The notes under the pieces were generated by a model. It worked only from the letters and a program-made list of their open reading frames with translations, ran no database searches and was not told where the DNA came from. Position numbers and translations under genes: made by a program. Below are positions 10,607-24,200 of a stretch of 64,000 nucleotides of DNA, piece after piece (positions within the stretch are counted from its first letter, which is position 1; each line of letters opens with the position of its first letter). Origin of the DNA: Rhipicephalus microplus (lineage: Eukaryota; Arthropoda; Arachnida; Ixodida; Ixodidae); assembly GCF_043290135.1 (NCBI RefSeq), contig NC_134707.1, positions 135,657,319 to 135,721,318 of the forward strand, in the 5' to 3' direction.

Positions 10607-12895
10607 CTAGTTGTGAAGTTTCTGGTTGCAGAGTTTCAAGTTGTGGAGTTTCTAGTTGTGAGGTTCGTAGTTGTGGAGTTTCTAGTTGTGGAGTTTCTAG
10701 TTGTGGAGTCTGTAGTAGTAGAGTTTCTAGTTGTTGAGTTTATAGTTGTGGAGTTTCTAGTTGTGGAGTGTCTGGTTATAGAGTTTCTAGTTGTGCAGTC
10801 TCTAGTTGCTGAGTTTCTAGTTGTGAAGTTCGTAGTTGTGGGGTTTCTAGCTTTGGAGTTTCTAGTTGCGGAGTTTCTAGTTGCAGAGTTTCTAGTTGCG
10901 GAGTTTCAAGTTGCAGAGTTTCTAGTTGTGGAGTTTCTAGTTGGGGAGATTCTAGTTGCGGAGTTTCTAGTTGTGCAGTTTCGAGTTGTCGGGTTTCTAG
11001 TTGCGGAGTTTCTAGTTGTAAAGTTTCTAGTTGTGGAGCTTTTAGTTTAGGAGTCTCTAGTTGTTGAGTCTCTAGTTGAGGAATTTCTAGTTGTGGAGTT
11101 TCTAGTGTTGGAGTTCCTAGTTGTGGAGTTTCTGACTGTGGAGTTTCCAGTTGTGGAGTGTCTAGTTGTGGAGTTTCTAGTTGTGAGGTTCGTAGTTGTG
11201 GAGTTTCTAGTTGTGGAGTCTGTTGTTGTGGAGTTTCTAGTTGTGGAGTTTCTAGTTGCGAACTCTCAAGTTGTGGAGTTTCTAGTGGAGGAGTTTCTAG
11301 TTGTGGGATTCGTAGTTGTGGAATTTGTATTTGTGGAGTATCTAGTTGTGGTAGTTCAAGTTGTGGGGTTTCTAGCTGTGGAGTTCCTAGTTGCGGAGTT
11401 TCTAGTTGCAAAGTTTCTAGTTGCCGAGTTTTTAGTTGCAGAGTTTCTAGTTGTGGAGTTTCTAGTTGGGGAGTTTCTAGTTGTGGAGTTTCTAGTTTCG
11501 GAATTTGTAGTGGTGGAGTATCTAGTTGTGGTGTTTCAAGTTGTGGAGTCTGTAGTTGTGGAGTATCTATTTGTTGGGTTGCAATTTGTGGAGTTTCTAG
11601 TTGTGGAGTCTCTAGTTGTGGAGTTTCTAGTTTTGGAGTTTCTAGCTGTGGAGTTCCTAGTTGCGGAGTTTCTAGTTGCAGAGTTTCAAGTTGTGGAGTT
11701 TCTAGCTGTGAGGTTCGTAGTTGTGGAGTTTCTAGCTGTGGAGTTTCTGGTTGTGGAGTCTCTAGTAGTAGAGTTTCTAGTTGTGGAGTTTCTAGTTGCG
11801 ATATCTCAAGTTGTGGAGTTTCTAGTGGTGAAGTTTCTAGTTGTTGAGTTTCTAGTTGCTGAGTTTTCTTGTTGTGGAGTTTCTAGTTGCGGAGTTTCTA
11901 GTTGCGGAGTTTCAAGCTGTGGAGTTTCTAGTTGGGGAGTTCCTAGTTGGGAGCTTGTAATTTTGGAGTATCTAGTTGTGGTGTTTCAAGTTGTGGAGTC
12001 TGTAGTTGTGGAGTATCTATTTGTTGGGTTTCAAGTTGCGGAGTTTCTAGTTGTGGAGAGTCTGGTTGTTGGGTTTCTAGTTGCCGAGTTTCTAGTTGCG
12101 AAGTCTCAAGTTGTGGAGATTCTAGCTGTGGAGTTTCTAGTTGCGGAGCTTCTAGTTGCGGAGTTTCTAGTTGTGGAGTTTCTAGGCGTGGAATTCGTAG
12201 TTGTGGAATATCTAGTTGTGGTGTTTCAAGTAGTGAAGTTTCTAGCTGTGGAGTTTCTAATTGCGGAGTTTCTAGTTGCAGAGTTTCTAGTTGCGGAGTT
12301 TATAGTTGCAGAGATTCTAGTTGTGGAGTTTCTAGTTGGGGAGTGTCTAGTTGTGGAGTTTCTAGTTGTGGAGTTTCTAGTTGCGGAATTTGTAGTTGTG
12401 GAGTATCTAGTTGTGGTGTTTCAAGTTGTGGAGTCTGTAGTTGTGGAGTATCTATTTGTTGGGTTTCAAGTTGTGGAGATTGTAGTTGTGGAGTTTCTAG
12501 TTGTTGAGTTTCTAGTTGTGGAGCTTTTAGTTGAGGAATTTCAAGTTGTGGAGTTTCTAGTGTCTGAGTTCCTAGTTGTGGAGTTTCTGACTGTGGAGTT
12601 TCCAGTTGCGGAGTTTCTAGTTGTGGAGTTTCTAGTTGTGAGGTTCGTAGTTGTGGAGTTTCTAGTGGTGGAGTTTCTAGTTGTGGAGTCTCCAGTTGTG
12701 GAGTTTCTAGTTGTGGAGTTTCTAGTTGCGAACTCTCAAGTTGTGGAGTTTCTAGTTGTGGAGCTTCTAGTTGTCGGGTTCGTAGTTATGGAATTTGTAT
12801 TTGTGGAGTATCTAGTTGTGGTAGTTCAAGTTGTGGGGTTTCTAGCTGTGGAGTTCCTAGTTGCGGAGTTTCTAGTTGCAGAGTTTCTAGTTGCG

Positions 12896-15800
12896 GAGTT
12901 TTCTAGTTGTGAAGTTTCTGGTTGCAGAGTTTCAAGTTGTTGAGTTTCTAGTTGTGGAGTTTCTAGTTGTGGAGTCTCTAGTAGTAGAGTTTCTAGTTGT
13001 TGAGTTTCTAGTTGTGGAGTTTCTAGTTGTGGAGTGTCTGGCTATAGAGTTTCTAGTTGTGCAGTCTCTAGTTGCTGAGTTTCTAGTTGTGAAGTTCGTA
13101 GTTGTGGGGTTTCTAGCTGTGGAGTTTCTAGTTGCGGAGTTTCTAGTTGCAGAGTTTCTAGTTGCAGAGTTTCAAGTTGCAGAGTTTCTAGTTGTGGAGT
13201 TTCTAGTTGGGGAGATTCTAGTTGCGGAGTTTCTAGTTGTGCAGTTTCGAGTTGTCGGGTTTCTAGTTGCGGAGTTTCTAGTTGTAAAGTTTCTAGTTGT
13301 GGAGTTTCTAGTTGTGGAGTTTCTAGTTGTGGAGTTTCTAGTTGTAAAGTTTCTAGTTGTGGAGCTTTTAGTTTAGGACTCTCTAGTTGTTGAGTCTCTA
13401 GTTGAGGAATTTCTAGTTGTGGAGTTTCTAGTGTTGGAGTTCCTAGTTGTGGAGTTTCTGACTGTGGAGTTTACAGTTGTGGAGTGTCTAGTTGCGGAGT
13501 TTCTAGTTGTGAGGTTCGTAGTTGTGGAGTGTCTAGTTGTGGAGTCTCTAGTTGTGGAGTTTCTAGTTGTGGAGTTTCTAGTTGCGAACTCTCAAGTTGT
13601 GGAGTTTCTAGTGGTGGAGTTTCTAGTTGTGGGATTCGTAGTTGTGGAATTTGTATTTGTGGAGTATCTAGTTGTGGTAGTTCAAGTTGTGGGGTTTCTA
13701 GCTGTGGAGTTCCCAGTTGCGGAGTTTCTAGTTGCAGAATTTCTAGTTGCGGAGTTTTCTAGTTTCTAGTTGTGGAGTTTCTAGTTTTGGAATTTGTAGT
13801 TGTGGAGTATCTAGTTGTAATGTTTCAAGCTAAGGAGTTTCTAGCTGTGGAGTTTCTAGTTGCGGAGTTTCTAGTTGCAGAGTTTCTAGTTGCGGAGTTT
13901 TCTAGTCGTGGAGATTCTAGTTGGGGAGTTTGCAGTTGTGGAGTTTCTAGTTGCGGATTCTCTAGTTGTGCAGTCTCTAGCTGTTGAGTTGCTAGTTGTG
14001 GAGTTTCTAGTTGCGAACTCTCAGGTTGTGGAGTTTCTAGTTGTGGAGTTTCTAGTTGTGGGGTTCGTAGTTGTGGTATTTGTATTTGTGGAGTATCTAG
14101 TTGTGGTAGTTCAAGTTGTGGGGTTTGTAGTTGTGGAGTTCCTAGTTGCGGAGTTTCTAGTTGCAGAGTTTCTAGTTGCGGAGTTTTCTAGTTGTGAGGA
14201 TTGTAGTTGTGGAGTTTCTAGTTGTGGAGTTTCTAGTTGTGGAGTCTCCAGTAATAGAGTTTCTAGTTGTTGAGTTTCTAGTTGTGGGGTTCGTAGTTGT
14301 GGGGTTCGTAATTGTGGAGTTTCTAGTTGTGGAGTCTCAAGTTGTGGAGTTTCTAGTTGTGGAGTTTCTAGTTGTGGGGTTCGTAGTTGTGGGGTTCGTA
14401 GTTGTGGAGTTTCTAGTTGTGGAGTCTCTAGTTGTGGAGTTTGTAGTTGTGGAGTTTCTAGCTGTGGAGTTTCCAGTTGTGGGATTCGTAGTTATGGAAT
14501 TTGTAATTGTGGAGTATCTAGTTGTGGTAGTTCAAGTTGTGGGGTTTCTAGCTGTGGAGTTCCTAGTTGCGGAGTTTCTAATTGCAGAGTTTCTAGTTGC
14601 GGAGTTTTCTAGTTGTGGAGTTTCTAGTTGCAGAGTTTCTAGTTGTGGAGTTTCTAGCTGTGGAGTTTTTAGCTGTGGAGTTTCTAGTTGCGGAGTTTCT
14701 AGTTGCAGAGTTTCTAGTTGCGGAGTTTTCTAGTTGTGGAGATTCTAGTGGCGGAGTTTGAAGTTGTGGAGTTTCTAGTTGCGGAGTCTCTAGTTGTGCA
14801 GTCTCTAGTTGTTGAGTTGCTAGTTGTAAAGTTTATAGTTGTGGGGTTTCTAGCTGTGGAGTTTCTAGTTGCGGAGTTTCTAGTTGTGGGGTTCGTAGTT
14901 GTGGAGTTTCTAGTTGTGGAGTCTCTAGTTGTGGAGTTTGTAGTTGTGGAGTTTCTAGCTGTGGAGTTTCTAGTTGTGGAATTCGTAGTTATGGAATTTG
15001 TAATTGTGGAGTATCTAGTTGTGGTAGTTCAAGTTGTGGGGTTTCTAGCTGTGGAGTTCCTAGTTGCGGAGTTTCTAATTGCAGAGTTTCTAGTTGCGGA
15101 GTTTTCTAGTTGTGGAGTTTCTAGTTGCAGAGTTTCTAGCTGTGGAGTTTCTAGTTGCGGAGTTTCTAGTTGCAGAGTTTCTAGTTGCGGAGTTTCTAGT
15201 TGCAGAGTTTCTAGTTGTGGAGTTTTCTAGTTGTGGAGATTCTAGTTGCGGAGTTTCAAGTTGTGGAGTTTCTAGTTGCGGAGTTACTAGCTGTGGAGTT
15301 TTTAGTTGTGGAGTTTCTAGTTGTGGAGTTTCTAGCTGTGGATTTTCTAGTTGTGCAGTCTCTAGTTATTGAGTTTCTAGTTGTGAAGTTTATAGTTGTG
15401 GGGTTTCTAGCTGTGAAGTTTCTAGTTGCGGAGTTTCTAGTTGCAGAGTTTCTAGTTGCGGAGTTTCTAGTTGCAGAGTATCTAGTTGTGGAGTTTCTAG
15501 TTGCGGAGTTACTAGCTGTGGAGTTTCTAGTTGTGGATTGTCTAGTTGTGGAGTTTGTAGCTGTGGAGTTTCTAGTTGTGCAGTCTCTAGTTGTTGAGTT
15601 TCTAGTTGTGAAGTTTATAGTTGTGGGGTTTCTAGCTGTGAAGTTTCTAGTGTTGGAGTTCCTAGTTGTGGAGTTTCTGACTGTGGAGTTTCCAGTTGCG
15701 GAGTTTCTAGTTGTGGAGTTTATAGTTGTGAGGTTCGTAGTTGTGGAGTTTCTAGTGGAGGAGTTTCTAGTTGTGGAGTCTCTAGTTGTGGAGTTTCTAG

Positions 15801-18282
15801 TTGTAGAGTTTCTAGTTGCGAACTCTCAAGTTGTGGAGTTTCTAGTTGTGGAGCTTCTAGTTGTCGGGTTCGTAGTTATGGAATTTGTATTTGTGGAGTA
15901 TCTAGTTGTGGTAGTTCAAGTTGTGGGGTTTCTAGCTGTGGAGTTCCTAGTTCCGGAGTTTTTAGTTGCAGAGTTTCTAGTTGCGGAGTTTTCTAGTTGT
16001 GAAGTTTCTGGTTGCAGAGTTTCAAGTTGTGGAGTTTCTAGTTGTGAGGTTCGTAGTTGTGGAGTTTCTAGTTGTGGAGTTTCTAGTTGTGGAGTCTGTA
16101 GTAGTAGAGTTTCTAGTTGTTGAGTTTATAGTTGTGGAGTTTCTAGTTGTGGAGTGTCTGGTTATAGAGTTTCTAGTTGTGAAGTCTCTAGTTGCTGAGT
16201 TTCTAGTTGTGAAGTTCGTAGTTGTGGGGTTTCTAGCTTTGGAGTTTCTAGTTGCGGAGTTTTTAGTTGCAGAGTTTCTAGTTGCGGAGTTTCAAGTTGC
16301 AGAGTTTCTAGTTGTGGAGTTTCTAGTTGGGGAGATTCTAGTTGCGGAGTTTCTAGTTGTGCAGTTTCGAGTTGTCGGGTTTCTAGTTGCGGAGTTTCTA
16401 GTTGTAAAGTTTCTAGTTGTGGAGCTTTTAGTTTAGGAGTCTCGAGTTGTTGAGTCTCTAGTTGACGAATTTCTAGTTGTGGAGTTTCTAGTGTTGGAGT
16501 TCCTAGTTGTGGAGTTTCTGACTGTGGAGTTTCCAGTTGTGGAGTGTCTAGTTGTGGAGTTTCTAGTTGTGAGGTTCGTAGTTGTGGAGTTTCTAGTTGT
16601 GGAGCCTGCAGTTGTGGAGTTTCTAGTTGTGGAGTTTCTAGTTGCGAACTCACAAGTTGTGGAGTTTCTAGTGGAGGAGTTTCTAGTTGTGGGATTCGTA
16701 GTTGTGGAATTTGTATTTGTGGAGTATCTAGTTGTGGTAGTTCAAGTTGTGGGGTTTCTAGCTGTGGAGTTCCTAGTTGCGGAGTTTCTAGTTGCAAAGT
16801 TTCTAGTTGCCGAGTTTTTAGTTGCAGAGTTTCTAGTTGAGGAGTTTCTAGTTGGGGAGTTTCTAGTTGTGGAGTTTCTAGTTTCGGAATTTGTAGTGGT
16901 GGAGTATCTAGTTGTGGTGTTTCAAGTTGTGGAGTCTGTAGTTGTGGAGTATCTATTTGTTGGGTTGCAATTTGTGGAGTTTCTAGTTGTGGAGTCTCTA
17001 GTTGTGGAGTTTCTAGTTTTGGAGTTTCTAGCTTTGGAGTTCCTAGTTGCGGAGTTTCTAGTTGCAGAGTTTCAAGTTGTGGAGTTTCTAGCTGTGAGGT
17101 TCGTAGTTGTGGAGTTTCTAGTTGTGGAATTTCTGGTTGTGGAGTCTCTAGTAGTAGAGTTTCTAGTTGTGGAGTTTCTAGTTGCGATATCTCAAGTTGT
17201 GGAGTTTCTAGTGGTGAAGTTTCTAGTTGTTGAGTTTCTAGTTGCTGAGTTTTCTTGTTGTGGAGTTTCTAGTTGCGGAGTTTCTAGTTGCGGAGTTTCA
17301 AGCTGTGGAGTTTCTAGTTGGGGAGTTCCTAGTTGGGGAGCTTGTAATGTTGGAGCATCTAGTTGTGGTGTTTCAAGTTGTGGAGTCTGTAGTTGTGGAG
17401 TATCTATTTGTTGGGTTTCAAGTTGCGGAGTTTCTAGTTGTGGAGAGTCTGGTTGTTGGGTTTCTAGTTGCCGAGTTTCTAGTTGCGAAGTCTCAAGTTG
17501 TGGATATTCTAGCTGTGGAGTTTCTAGTTGCAGAGCTTCTAGTTGCGGAGTTTCTAGTTGTGGAGTTTCTAGGTGTGGAATTCGTAGTTGTGGAATATCT
17601 AGTTGTGGTGTTTCAAGTAGTGAAGTTTCTAGATGTGGAGTTTCTAATTGCGGAGTTTCTAGTTGCAGAGTTTCTAGTTGCGGAGTTTCTAGTTGCAGAG
17701 ATTCTAGTTGTGGAGTTTCTAGTTGGGGAGTGTCTAGTTGTGGAGTTTCTAGTTGTGGAGTTTCTAGTTGCGGAATTTGTAGTTGTGGAGTATCTAGTTG
17801 TGGTGTTTCAAGTTGTGGAGTCTGTAGTTGTGGAGTATCTATTTGTTGGGTTTCAAGTTGTGGAGATTGTAGTTGTGGAGTTTCTAGTTGTTGAGTTTCT
17901 AGTTGTGGAGATTTTAGTTGAGGAATTTCAAGTTGTGGAGTTTCTAGTGTCTGAGTTCCTAGTTGTGGAGTTTCTGAATGTGGAGTTTCCAGTTGCGGAG
18001 TTTCTAGTTGTGGAGTTTCTAGTTGTGAGGTTCGTAGTTGTGGAGTTTCTAGTGGTGGAGTTTCTAGTTGTGGAGTCTCCAGTTGTGGAGTTTCTAGTTG
18101 TGAAGTTTCTAGTTGCGAACTCTCAAGTTGTGGAGTTTCTAGTTGTGGAGCTTCTAGTTGTCGGGTTCGTAGTTATGGAATTTGTATTTGTGGAGTATCT
18201 AGTTGTGGTAGTTCAAGTTGTGGGGTTTCTAGCTGTGGAGTTCCTAGTTGCGGAGTTTCTAGTTGCAGAGTTTCTAGTTGCG
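12896..18282. repeat. Short sub-block of the 12.9-kb HOR (copy 2)
   Basis: This 5,387-bp block is collinear with 1-5,387 without any indel that I could find. It keeps the same diagnostic units (for example GCTTGTAATGTTGG near 17,340 and CTGAATGTGG near 17,978) and differs by only a handful of single bases. Copy 2 has T where copy 1 has C in a TTGCGG unit at 3,255, and a TGCAG where copy 1 has TGTAG near 3,712. No gene is present. Confidence 0.88.
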
Positions 18283-21200
18283 GAGTTTTCTAGTTGTGAA
18301 GTTTCTGGTTGCAGAGTTTCAAGTTGTTGAGTTTCTAGTTGTGGAGTTTCTAGTTGTGGAGTCTCTAGTAGTAGAGTTTCTAGTTGTTGAGTTTCTAGTT
18401 GTGGAGTTTCTAGTTGTGGAGTGTCTGGCTATAGAGTTTCTAGTTGTGCAGTCTCTAGTTGCTGAGTTTCTAGTTGTGAAGTTCGTAGTTGTGGGGTTTC
18501 TAGCTGTGGAGTTTCTAGTTGCGGAGTTTCTAGTTGCAGAGTTTCTAGTTGCAGAGTTTCAAGTTGCAGAGTTTCTAGTTGTGGAGTTTCTAGTTGGGGA
18601 GATTCTAGTTGCGGAGTTTCTAGTTGTGCAGTTTCGAGTTGTCGGGTTTCTAGTTGCGGAGTTTCTAGTTGTAAAGTTTCTAGTTGTGGAGTTTCTAGTT
18701 GTGGAGTTTCTAGTTGTGGAGTTTCTAGTTGTAAAGTTTCTAGTTGTGGAGCTTTTAGTTTAGGAGTCTCTAGTTGTTGAGTCTCTAGTTGAGGAATTTC
18801 TAGTTGTGGAGTTTCTAGTGTTGGAGTTCCTAGTTGTGGAGTTTCTGACTGTGGAGTTTACAGTTGTGGAGTGTCTAGTTGCGGAGTTTCTAGTTGTGAG
18901 GTTCGTAGTTGTGGAGTTTCTAGTTGTGGAGTCTCTAGTTGTGGAGTTTCTAGTTGTGGAGTTTCTAGTTGCGAACTTTCAAGTTGTGGAGTTTCTAGTG
19001 GTGGAGTTTCTAGTTGTGGGATTCGTAGTTGTGGAATTTGTATTTGTGGAGTATCTAGTTGTGGTAGTTCAAGTTGTGGGGTTTCTAGCTGTGGAGTTCC
19101 CAGTTGCGGAGTTTCTAGTTGCAGAATTTCTAGTTGCGGAGTTTTCTAGTTTCTAGTTGTGGAGTTTCTAGTTTTGGAATTTGTAGTTGTGGAGTATCTA
19201 GTTGTAATGTTTCAAGCTAAGGAGTTTCTAGCTGTGGAGTTTCTAGTTGCGGAGTTTCTAGTTGCAGAGTTTCTAGTTGCGGAGTTTTCTAGTCGTGGAG
19301 ATTCTAGTTGCGGAGTTTGCAGTTGTGGAGTTTCTAGTTGCGGAGTCTCTAGTTGTGCAGTCTCTAGCTGTTGAGTTGCTAGTTGTGAAGTTTATAGTTG
19401 TGGGGTTTCTAGCTGTGGAGTTTCTAGTTGCGGAGTTTCTAGTTGCAGAGTTTCTAGTTACGGAGTTTCTAGCTGCGGAGTTTCTAGTTGTGGAGTTTCT
19501 AGTTGGGGAGTTTCTAGTTGCGGAGTTTCTAGTTGTGGAGTTTCTAGTTGTCGGGTTTCTAGTTGCGGAATTTCTAGTTGTAAAGTTTCTAGTTGTGGAG
19601 CTTTTAGTTGAGGAATTTCAAGTTGTGGAGTTTCTAGTGTCTGAGTTCCTAGTTGTGGAGTTTCTGACTGTGGAGTTTCCAGTTGCGAAGTTTCTAGTTG
19701 TGGAGTTTCTAGTTGTGAGGTTCGTAGCTGTGAGGTTCGTAGTTGTGGAGTTTCTAGTTGTGGAGTCTCTAGTTGTGGAGTTTCTAGTTGTGGAGTTTCT
19801 AGTTGCGAACTCTCAAGTTGTGGAGATTCTAGTGGTGGAGTTTCTAGTTGTGGGATTCGTAGTTGTGGAATTTGTATTTGTGGAGTATCTAGTTGTGGTA
19901 GTTCAAGTTGTGGGGTTTCTAGCTGTGGAGTTCCTAGTTGCGGAGTTTCTAGTGGCAGAGTTTCTAGTTGCGGAGTTTTCTAGTTGTGGAGTCTCTAGTA
20001 GTAGAGTTTCTAGCTGTGGAGTTTCTAGTTGCAGAGTTTCTAGTTGCATAGTTTCTAGTTGCGGAGTTTTCTAGTTGTGGAGATTCTAGTGGCGGAGTTT
20101 CAAGTTGTGGAGTTTCTAGTTACGGAGTTTCTAGTTGCGGAGTCTCTAGTTGTGCAGTCTCTAGTTGTTGAGTTTCTAGTTGTGAAGTTTATAGTTGTGG
20201 GGTTTCAAGCTGTGGAGTTTCTAGTTGCGGAGTTTCTAGTTGCAAAGTTTCTAGTTGCCGAGTTTTTAGTTGCGGAGTTTCTAGTTGTAAAGTTTCTAGT
20301 TGTGGAGTATTTAGTTTAGGATTCTCTAGTTGTTGAGTCTCTAGATGAGGAATTTCTAGTTGTAGAGATTCTAGTGTTGGAGTTCCTAGTTGTGGAGTTT
20401 CTGACTGTGGAGTTTGCAGTTGCGGAGTTTCTAGTTGTGGAGTTTCTAGTTGTGAGGTTCGTAGTTGTGGAATTTCCAGTGGTGGAGTTTCTAGTTGTGG
20501 AGTTCCTAGTTGTGGAGTTTCTAGTTGTGGAGTTTCTAGTTGCGAACTCTCAAGTTGTGGAGTTTCTAGTGGTGGAGTTTTTAGTTGTGGGATTCGTAGT
20601 TGTGGAATTTGTATTTGTGGAGTATCTAGTTGTGGTAGTTCAAGTTGTGGGGTTTCTAGCTGTGGAGTTCCTGGTTGCGGAGTTTCAGGTTGCAGAGTTT
20701 CTAGCTGTGGAGCTTTTAGTTTAGGAGTCTCTAGTTGTTGAGTCTCTAGTTGAGGAATTTCTAGTTGTGGAGTTTCTAGTGTTGGAGTTCCTAGTTGTGG
20801 AGTTTCTGACTGGAGTTTCCAGTTGTGGAGTTTCTAGTTGTGGAGTTTCTAGTTGTGAGGTTCGTAGTTGTGGAGTTTATAGTTGTGGAGTCTCTAGTTG
20901 TGGAGTTTCTAGTTGCGACTCTCAAGTTGTGGAGATTCTAGTGGTGGAGTTTCTAGTTGTGGGATTCGTAGTTGTGGAATTTGTATTTGTGGAGTATCTA
21001 GTTGTGGTAGTTCAAGTTGTGGGGTTTCTAGCTTAGGAGTTCCTAGTTGCGGAGTTTCTAGTTGCAGTTTCTAGTTGCGGAGTTTTCTAGTTGTGGAGTC
21101 TCTAGTAGTAGAGTTTCTTGCTGTGGAGTTTCTAGTTGTGGAGTTTCTAGTTGTGAGGTTCGTAGTTGTGGAGTTTCTAGTGGTGGAGTTTCTAGTTGTG

Positions 21201-24200
21201 GAGTTTCTAGTTGCGGAGTTACTAGCTGTGGAGTTTCTAGTTGTGGATTGTCTAGTTGTGGAGTTTCTAGCTGTGGAGTTTCTAGTTGTGCGGTCTCTAG
21301 TTGTGTAGTTTCTAGTTGTGAAGTTTATAGTTGTGGGGTTTCTAGCTGTGAAGTTTCTAGTGTTGGAGTTCCTAGTTGTGGAGTTTCTGACTGTGGAGTT
21401 TCCAGTTGCTGAGTTTCTAGTTGTGGAGTTTCTAGTTGTGAGGTTCGTAGTTGTGGAGTTTCTAGTGGTGGAGTTTCTAGTTGTGGAGTCTCAAGTTGTA
21501 GAGTTTCTAGTTGTGGAGTTTCTAGTTGCGAACTCTCAAGTTGTGGAGTTTCTAGTTGTGGAGTTTCTAGTTGTGGGGTTCGTAGTTGTGGTATTTGTAT
21601 TTGTGGAGTATTTAGTTGTGGTAGTTCAAGTTGTGGGGTTTCTAGTTGTGGAGTTCCTAGTTGCGGAGTTTTTAGTTGCAGAGTTTCTAGTTGCGGAGTT
21701 TTCTAGTTGTGAGGTTTGTAGTTGTGGAGTTTCTAGTTGTGGAGTTTCTAGTTGTGGAGTCTCCAGTAATAGAGTTTCTAGTTGTTGAGTTTCTAGTTGT
21801 GGGTTTCGTAGTTGTGGGGTTCGTAATTGTGGAGTTTCTAGTTGTGGAGTCTCAAGTTGTGGAGTTTCTAGTTGTGGAGTTTCTAGTTGTGGGGTTCGTA
21901 GTTGTGGGGTTCGTAGTTGTGGAGTTTCTAGTTGTGGAGTCTCTAGTTGTGGAGTTTGTAGTTGTGGAGTTTCTAGCTATGGAGTTTCTAGTTGTGGGAT
22001 TCGTAGTTATGGAATTTGTAATTGTGGAGTATCTAGTTGTGGTAGTTCAAGTTGTGGGGTTTCTAGCTGTGGAGTTCCTAGTTGCGGAGTTTCTAATTGC
22101 AGAGTTTCTAGTTGCGGAGTTTTCTAGTTGTGGAGTTTCTAGTTGCAGAGTTTCTAGCTGTGGAGTTTCTAGCTGTGGAGTTTTTAGCTGTGGAGTTTCT
22201 AGTTGCGGAGTTTCTAGTTGCAGAGTTTCTAGTTGCGGAGTTTTCTAAATGTGGAGATTCTAGTGGCGGAGTTTGAAGTTGTGGAGTTTCTAGTGTCGGA
22301 GTCTCTAGTTGTGCAGTCTCTAGTTGTTGAGTTGCTAGTTGTAAAGTTTATAGTTGTGGGGTTTCTAGCTGTGGAGTTTCTAGTTGCGGAGTTTCTAGTT
22401 GTGGGGTTCGTAGTTGTGGAGTTTCTAGTTGTGGAGTCTCTAGTTGTGGAGTTTGTAGTTGTGGAGTTTCTAGCTGTGGAGTTTCTAGTTGTGGAATTCG
22501 TAGTTATGAAATTTGTAATTGTGGAGTATCTAGTTGTGGTAGTTCAAGTTGTGGGGTTTCTAGCTGTGGAGTTTCTAGTTGCGGAGTGTCTAATTGCAGA
22601 GTTTCTAGTTGCGGAGTTTTCTAGTTGTGGAGTTTCTAGTTGCAGAGTTTCTAGTTGTGGAGTTTCTAGTTGCGGAGTTTCTAGTTGCAGAGTTTCTAGT
22701 TGCGGAGTTTCTAGTTGCAGAGTTTCTAGTTGTGGAGTTTTCTAGTTGTGGAGATTCTAGTTGCGGAGTTTCAAGTTGTGGAGTTTCTAGTTGCGGAGTT
22801 ACTAGCTGTGGAGTTTTTAGTGGTGGAGTTTCTAGTTGTGGAGTTTCTAGCTGTGGATTTTCTAGTTGTGCAGTCTCTAGTTATTGAGTTTCTAGTTGTG
22901 AAGTTTATAGTTGTGGGGTTTCTAGCTGTGAAGTTTCTAGTTGCGGAGTTTCTAGTTGCAGAGTTTCTAGTTGCGGAGTTTCTAGTTGCAGAGTATCTAG
23001 TTGTGGAGTTTCTAGTTGCGGAGTTACTAGCTGTGGAGTTTCTAGTTGTGGATTGTCTAGTTGTGGAGTTTGTAGCTGTGGAGTTTCTAGTTGTGCAGTC
23101 TCTAGTTGTTGAGTTTCTAGTTGTGAAGTTTATAGTTGTGGGGTTTCTAGCTGTGAAGTTTCTAGTGTTGGAGTTCCTAGTTGTGGAGTTTCTGACTGTG
23201 GAGTTTCCAGTTGCGGAGTTTCTAGTTGTGGAGTTTCTAGTTGTGAGGTTCGTAGTTGTGGAGTTTCTAGTGGTGGAGTTTCTAGTTGTGGATTCTCTAG
23301 TTGTGGAGTTTCTAGTTGTAGAGTTTCTAGTTGCGAACTCTCAAGTTGTGGAGTTTCTAGTTGTGGAGCTTCTAGTTGTCGGGTTCGTAGTTATGGAATT
23401 TGTATTTGTGGAGTATCTAGTTGTGGTAGTTCAAGTTGTGGGGTTTCTAGCTGTGGAGTTCCTAGTTGCGGAGTTTTTAGTTGCAGAGTTTCTAGTTGCG
23501 GAGTTTTCTAGTTGTGAAGTTTCTGGTTGCAGAGTTTCAAGTTGTGGAGTTTCTAGTTGTGAGGTTCGTAGTTGTGGAGTTTCTAGTTGTGGAGTTTCTA
23601 GTTGTGGAGTCTGTAGTAGTAGAGTTTCTAGTTGTTGAGTTTATAGTTGTGGAGTTTCTAGTTGTGGAGTGTCTGGTTATAGAGTTTCTAGTTGTGCAGT
23701 CTCTAGTTGCTGAGTTTCTAGTTGTGAAGTTCGTAGTTGTGGGGTTTCTAGCTTTGGAGTTTCTAGTTGCGGAGTTTCTAGTTGCAGAGTTTCTAGTTGC
23801 GGAGTTTCAAGTTGCAGAGTTTCTAGTTGTGGAGTTTCTAGTTGGGGAGATTCTAGTTGCGGAGTTTCTAGTTGTGCAGTTTCGAGTTGTCGGGTTTCTA
23901 GTTGCGGAGTTTCTAGTTGTAAAGTTTCTAGTTGTGGAGCTTTTAGTTTAGGAGTCTCTAGTTGTTGAGTCTCTAGTTGAGGAATTTCTAGTTGTGGAGT
24001 TTCTAGTGTTGGAGTTCCTAGTTGTGGAGTTTCTGACTGTGGAGTTTCCAGTTGTGGAGTGTCTAGTTGTGGAGTTTCTAGTTGTGAGGTTCGTAGTTGT
24101 GGAGTTTCTAGTTGTGGAGTCTGTTGTTGTGGAGTTTCTAGTTGTGGAGTTTCTAGTTGCGAACTCTCAAGTTGTGGAGTTTCTAGTGGAGGAGTTTCTA

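Larger units (their letters stand above)
1..12895. repeat. 12.9-kb higher-order repeat, copy 1
   Basis: This segment recurs at an offset of exactly 12,895 bp over its first 10.5 kb. For example, the variant series beginning at 1 (GAGTTTTCTAG, then a TCTGG unit) restarts at 12,896. The offset becomes 12,901 after the scrambled patch near 10.5 kb and 12,902 after a 1-bp deletion near 11,950, where copy 1 has TTGGGAGC and copy 2 TTGGGGAGC. Only scattered single-base differences were seen outside those places, for example C at 1,024 against G at 13,919+5, C at 3,255 against T at 16,150, and ACTCTCAAG near 3,756 against ACTCACAAG near 16,651. The length is not a multiple of 3 or 15, so a reading frame would not carry over between copies. 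Confidence 0.93.
5388..12895. repeat. Long sub-block of the 12.9-kb HOR (copy 1)
   Basis: This 7,508-bp block starts with the same GAGTTTTCTAG plus TCTGG series as position 1. It shares its first 1.1 kb and last 4.3 kb with the short sub-block and has about 2.13 kb between them that the short one lacks. It holds the longest open frame of the window (11,093-12,943, 616 codons of EFLVV-type repeats), which I reject as a gene because the collinear copy at 23,994 closes after 471 codons through a 1-bp difference near 11,950. The scrambled patch at 10,500-10,606 lies inside. Confidence 0.88.

Noticed and set aside
11093..12943. 616-codon open frame on + (EFLVV and GVSSC pentapeptides), the longest in the window
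   Set aside because: It uses a non-ATG start, is pure array, and ends through 1-bp differences in the near-identical copy at 23,994. The 15-bp unit leaves two of three frames open by chance, and there is no recognisable domain or start signal.
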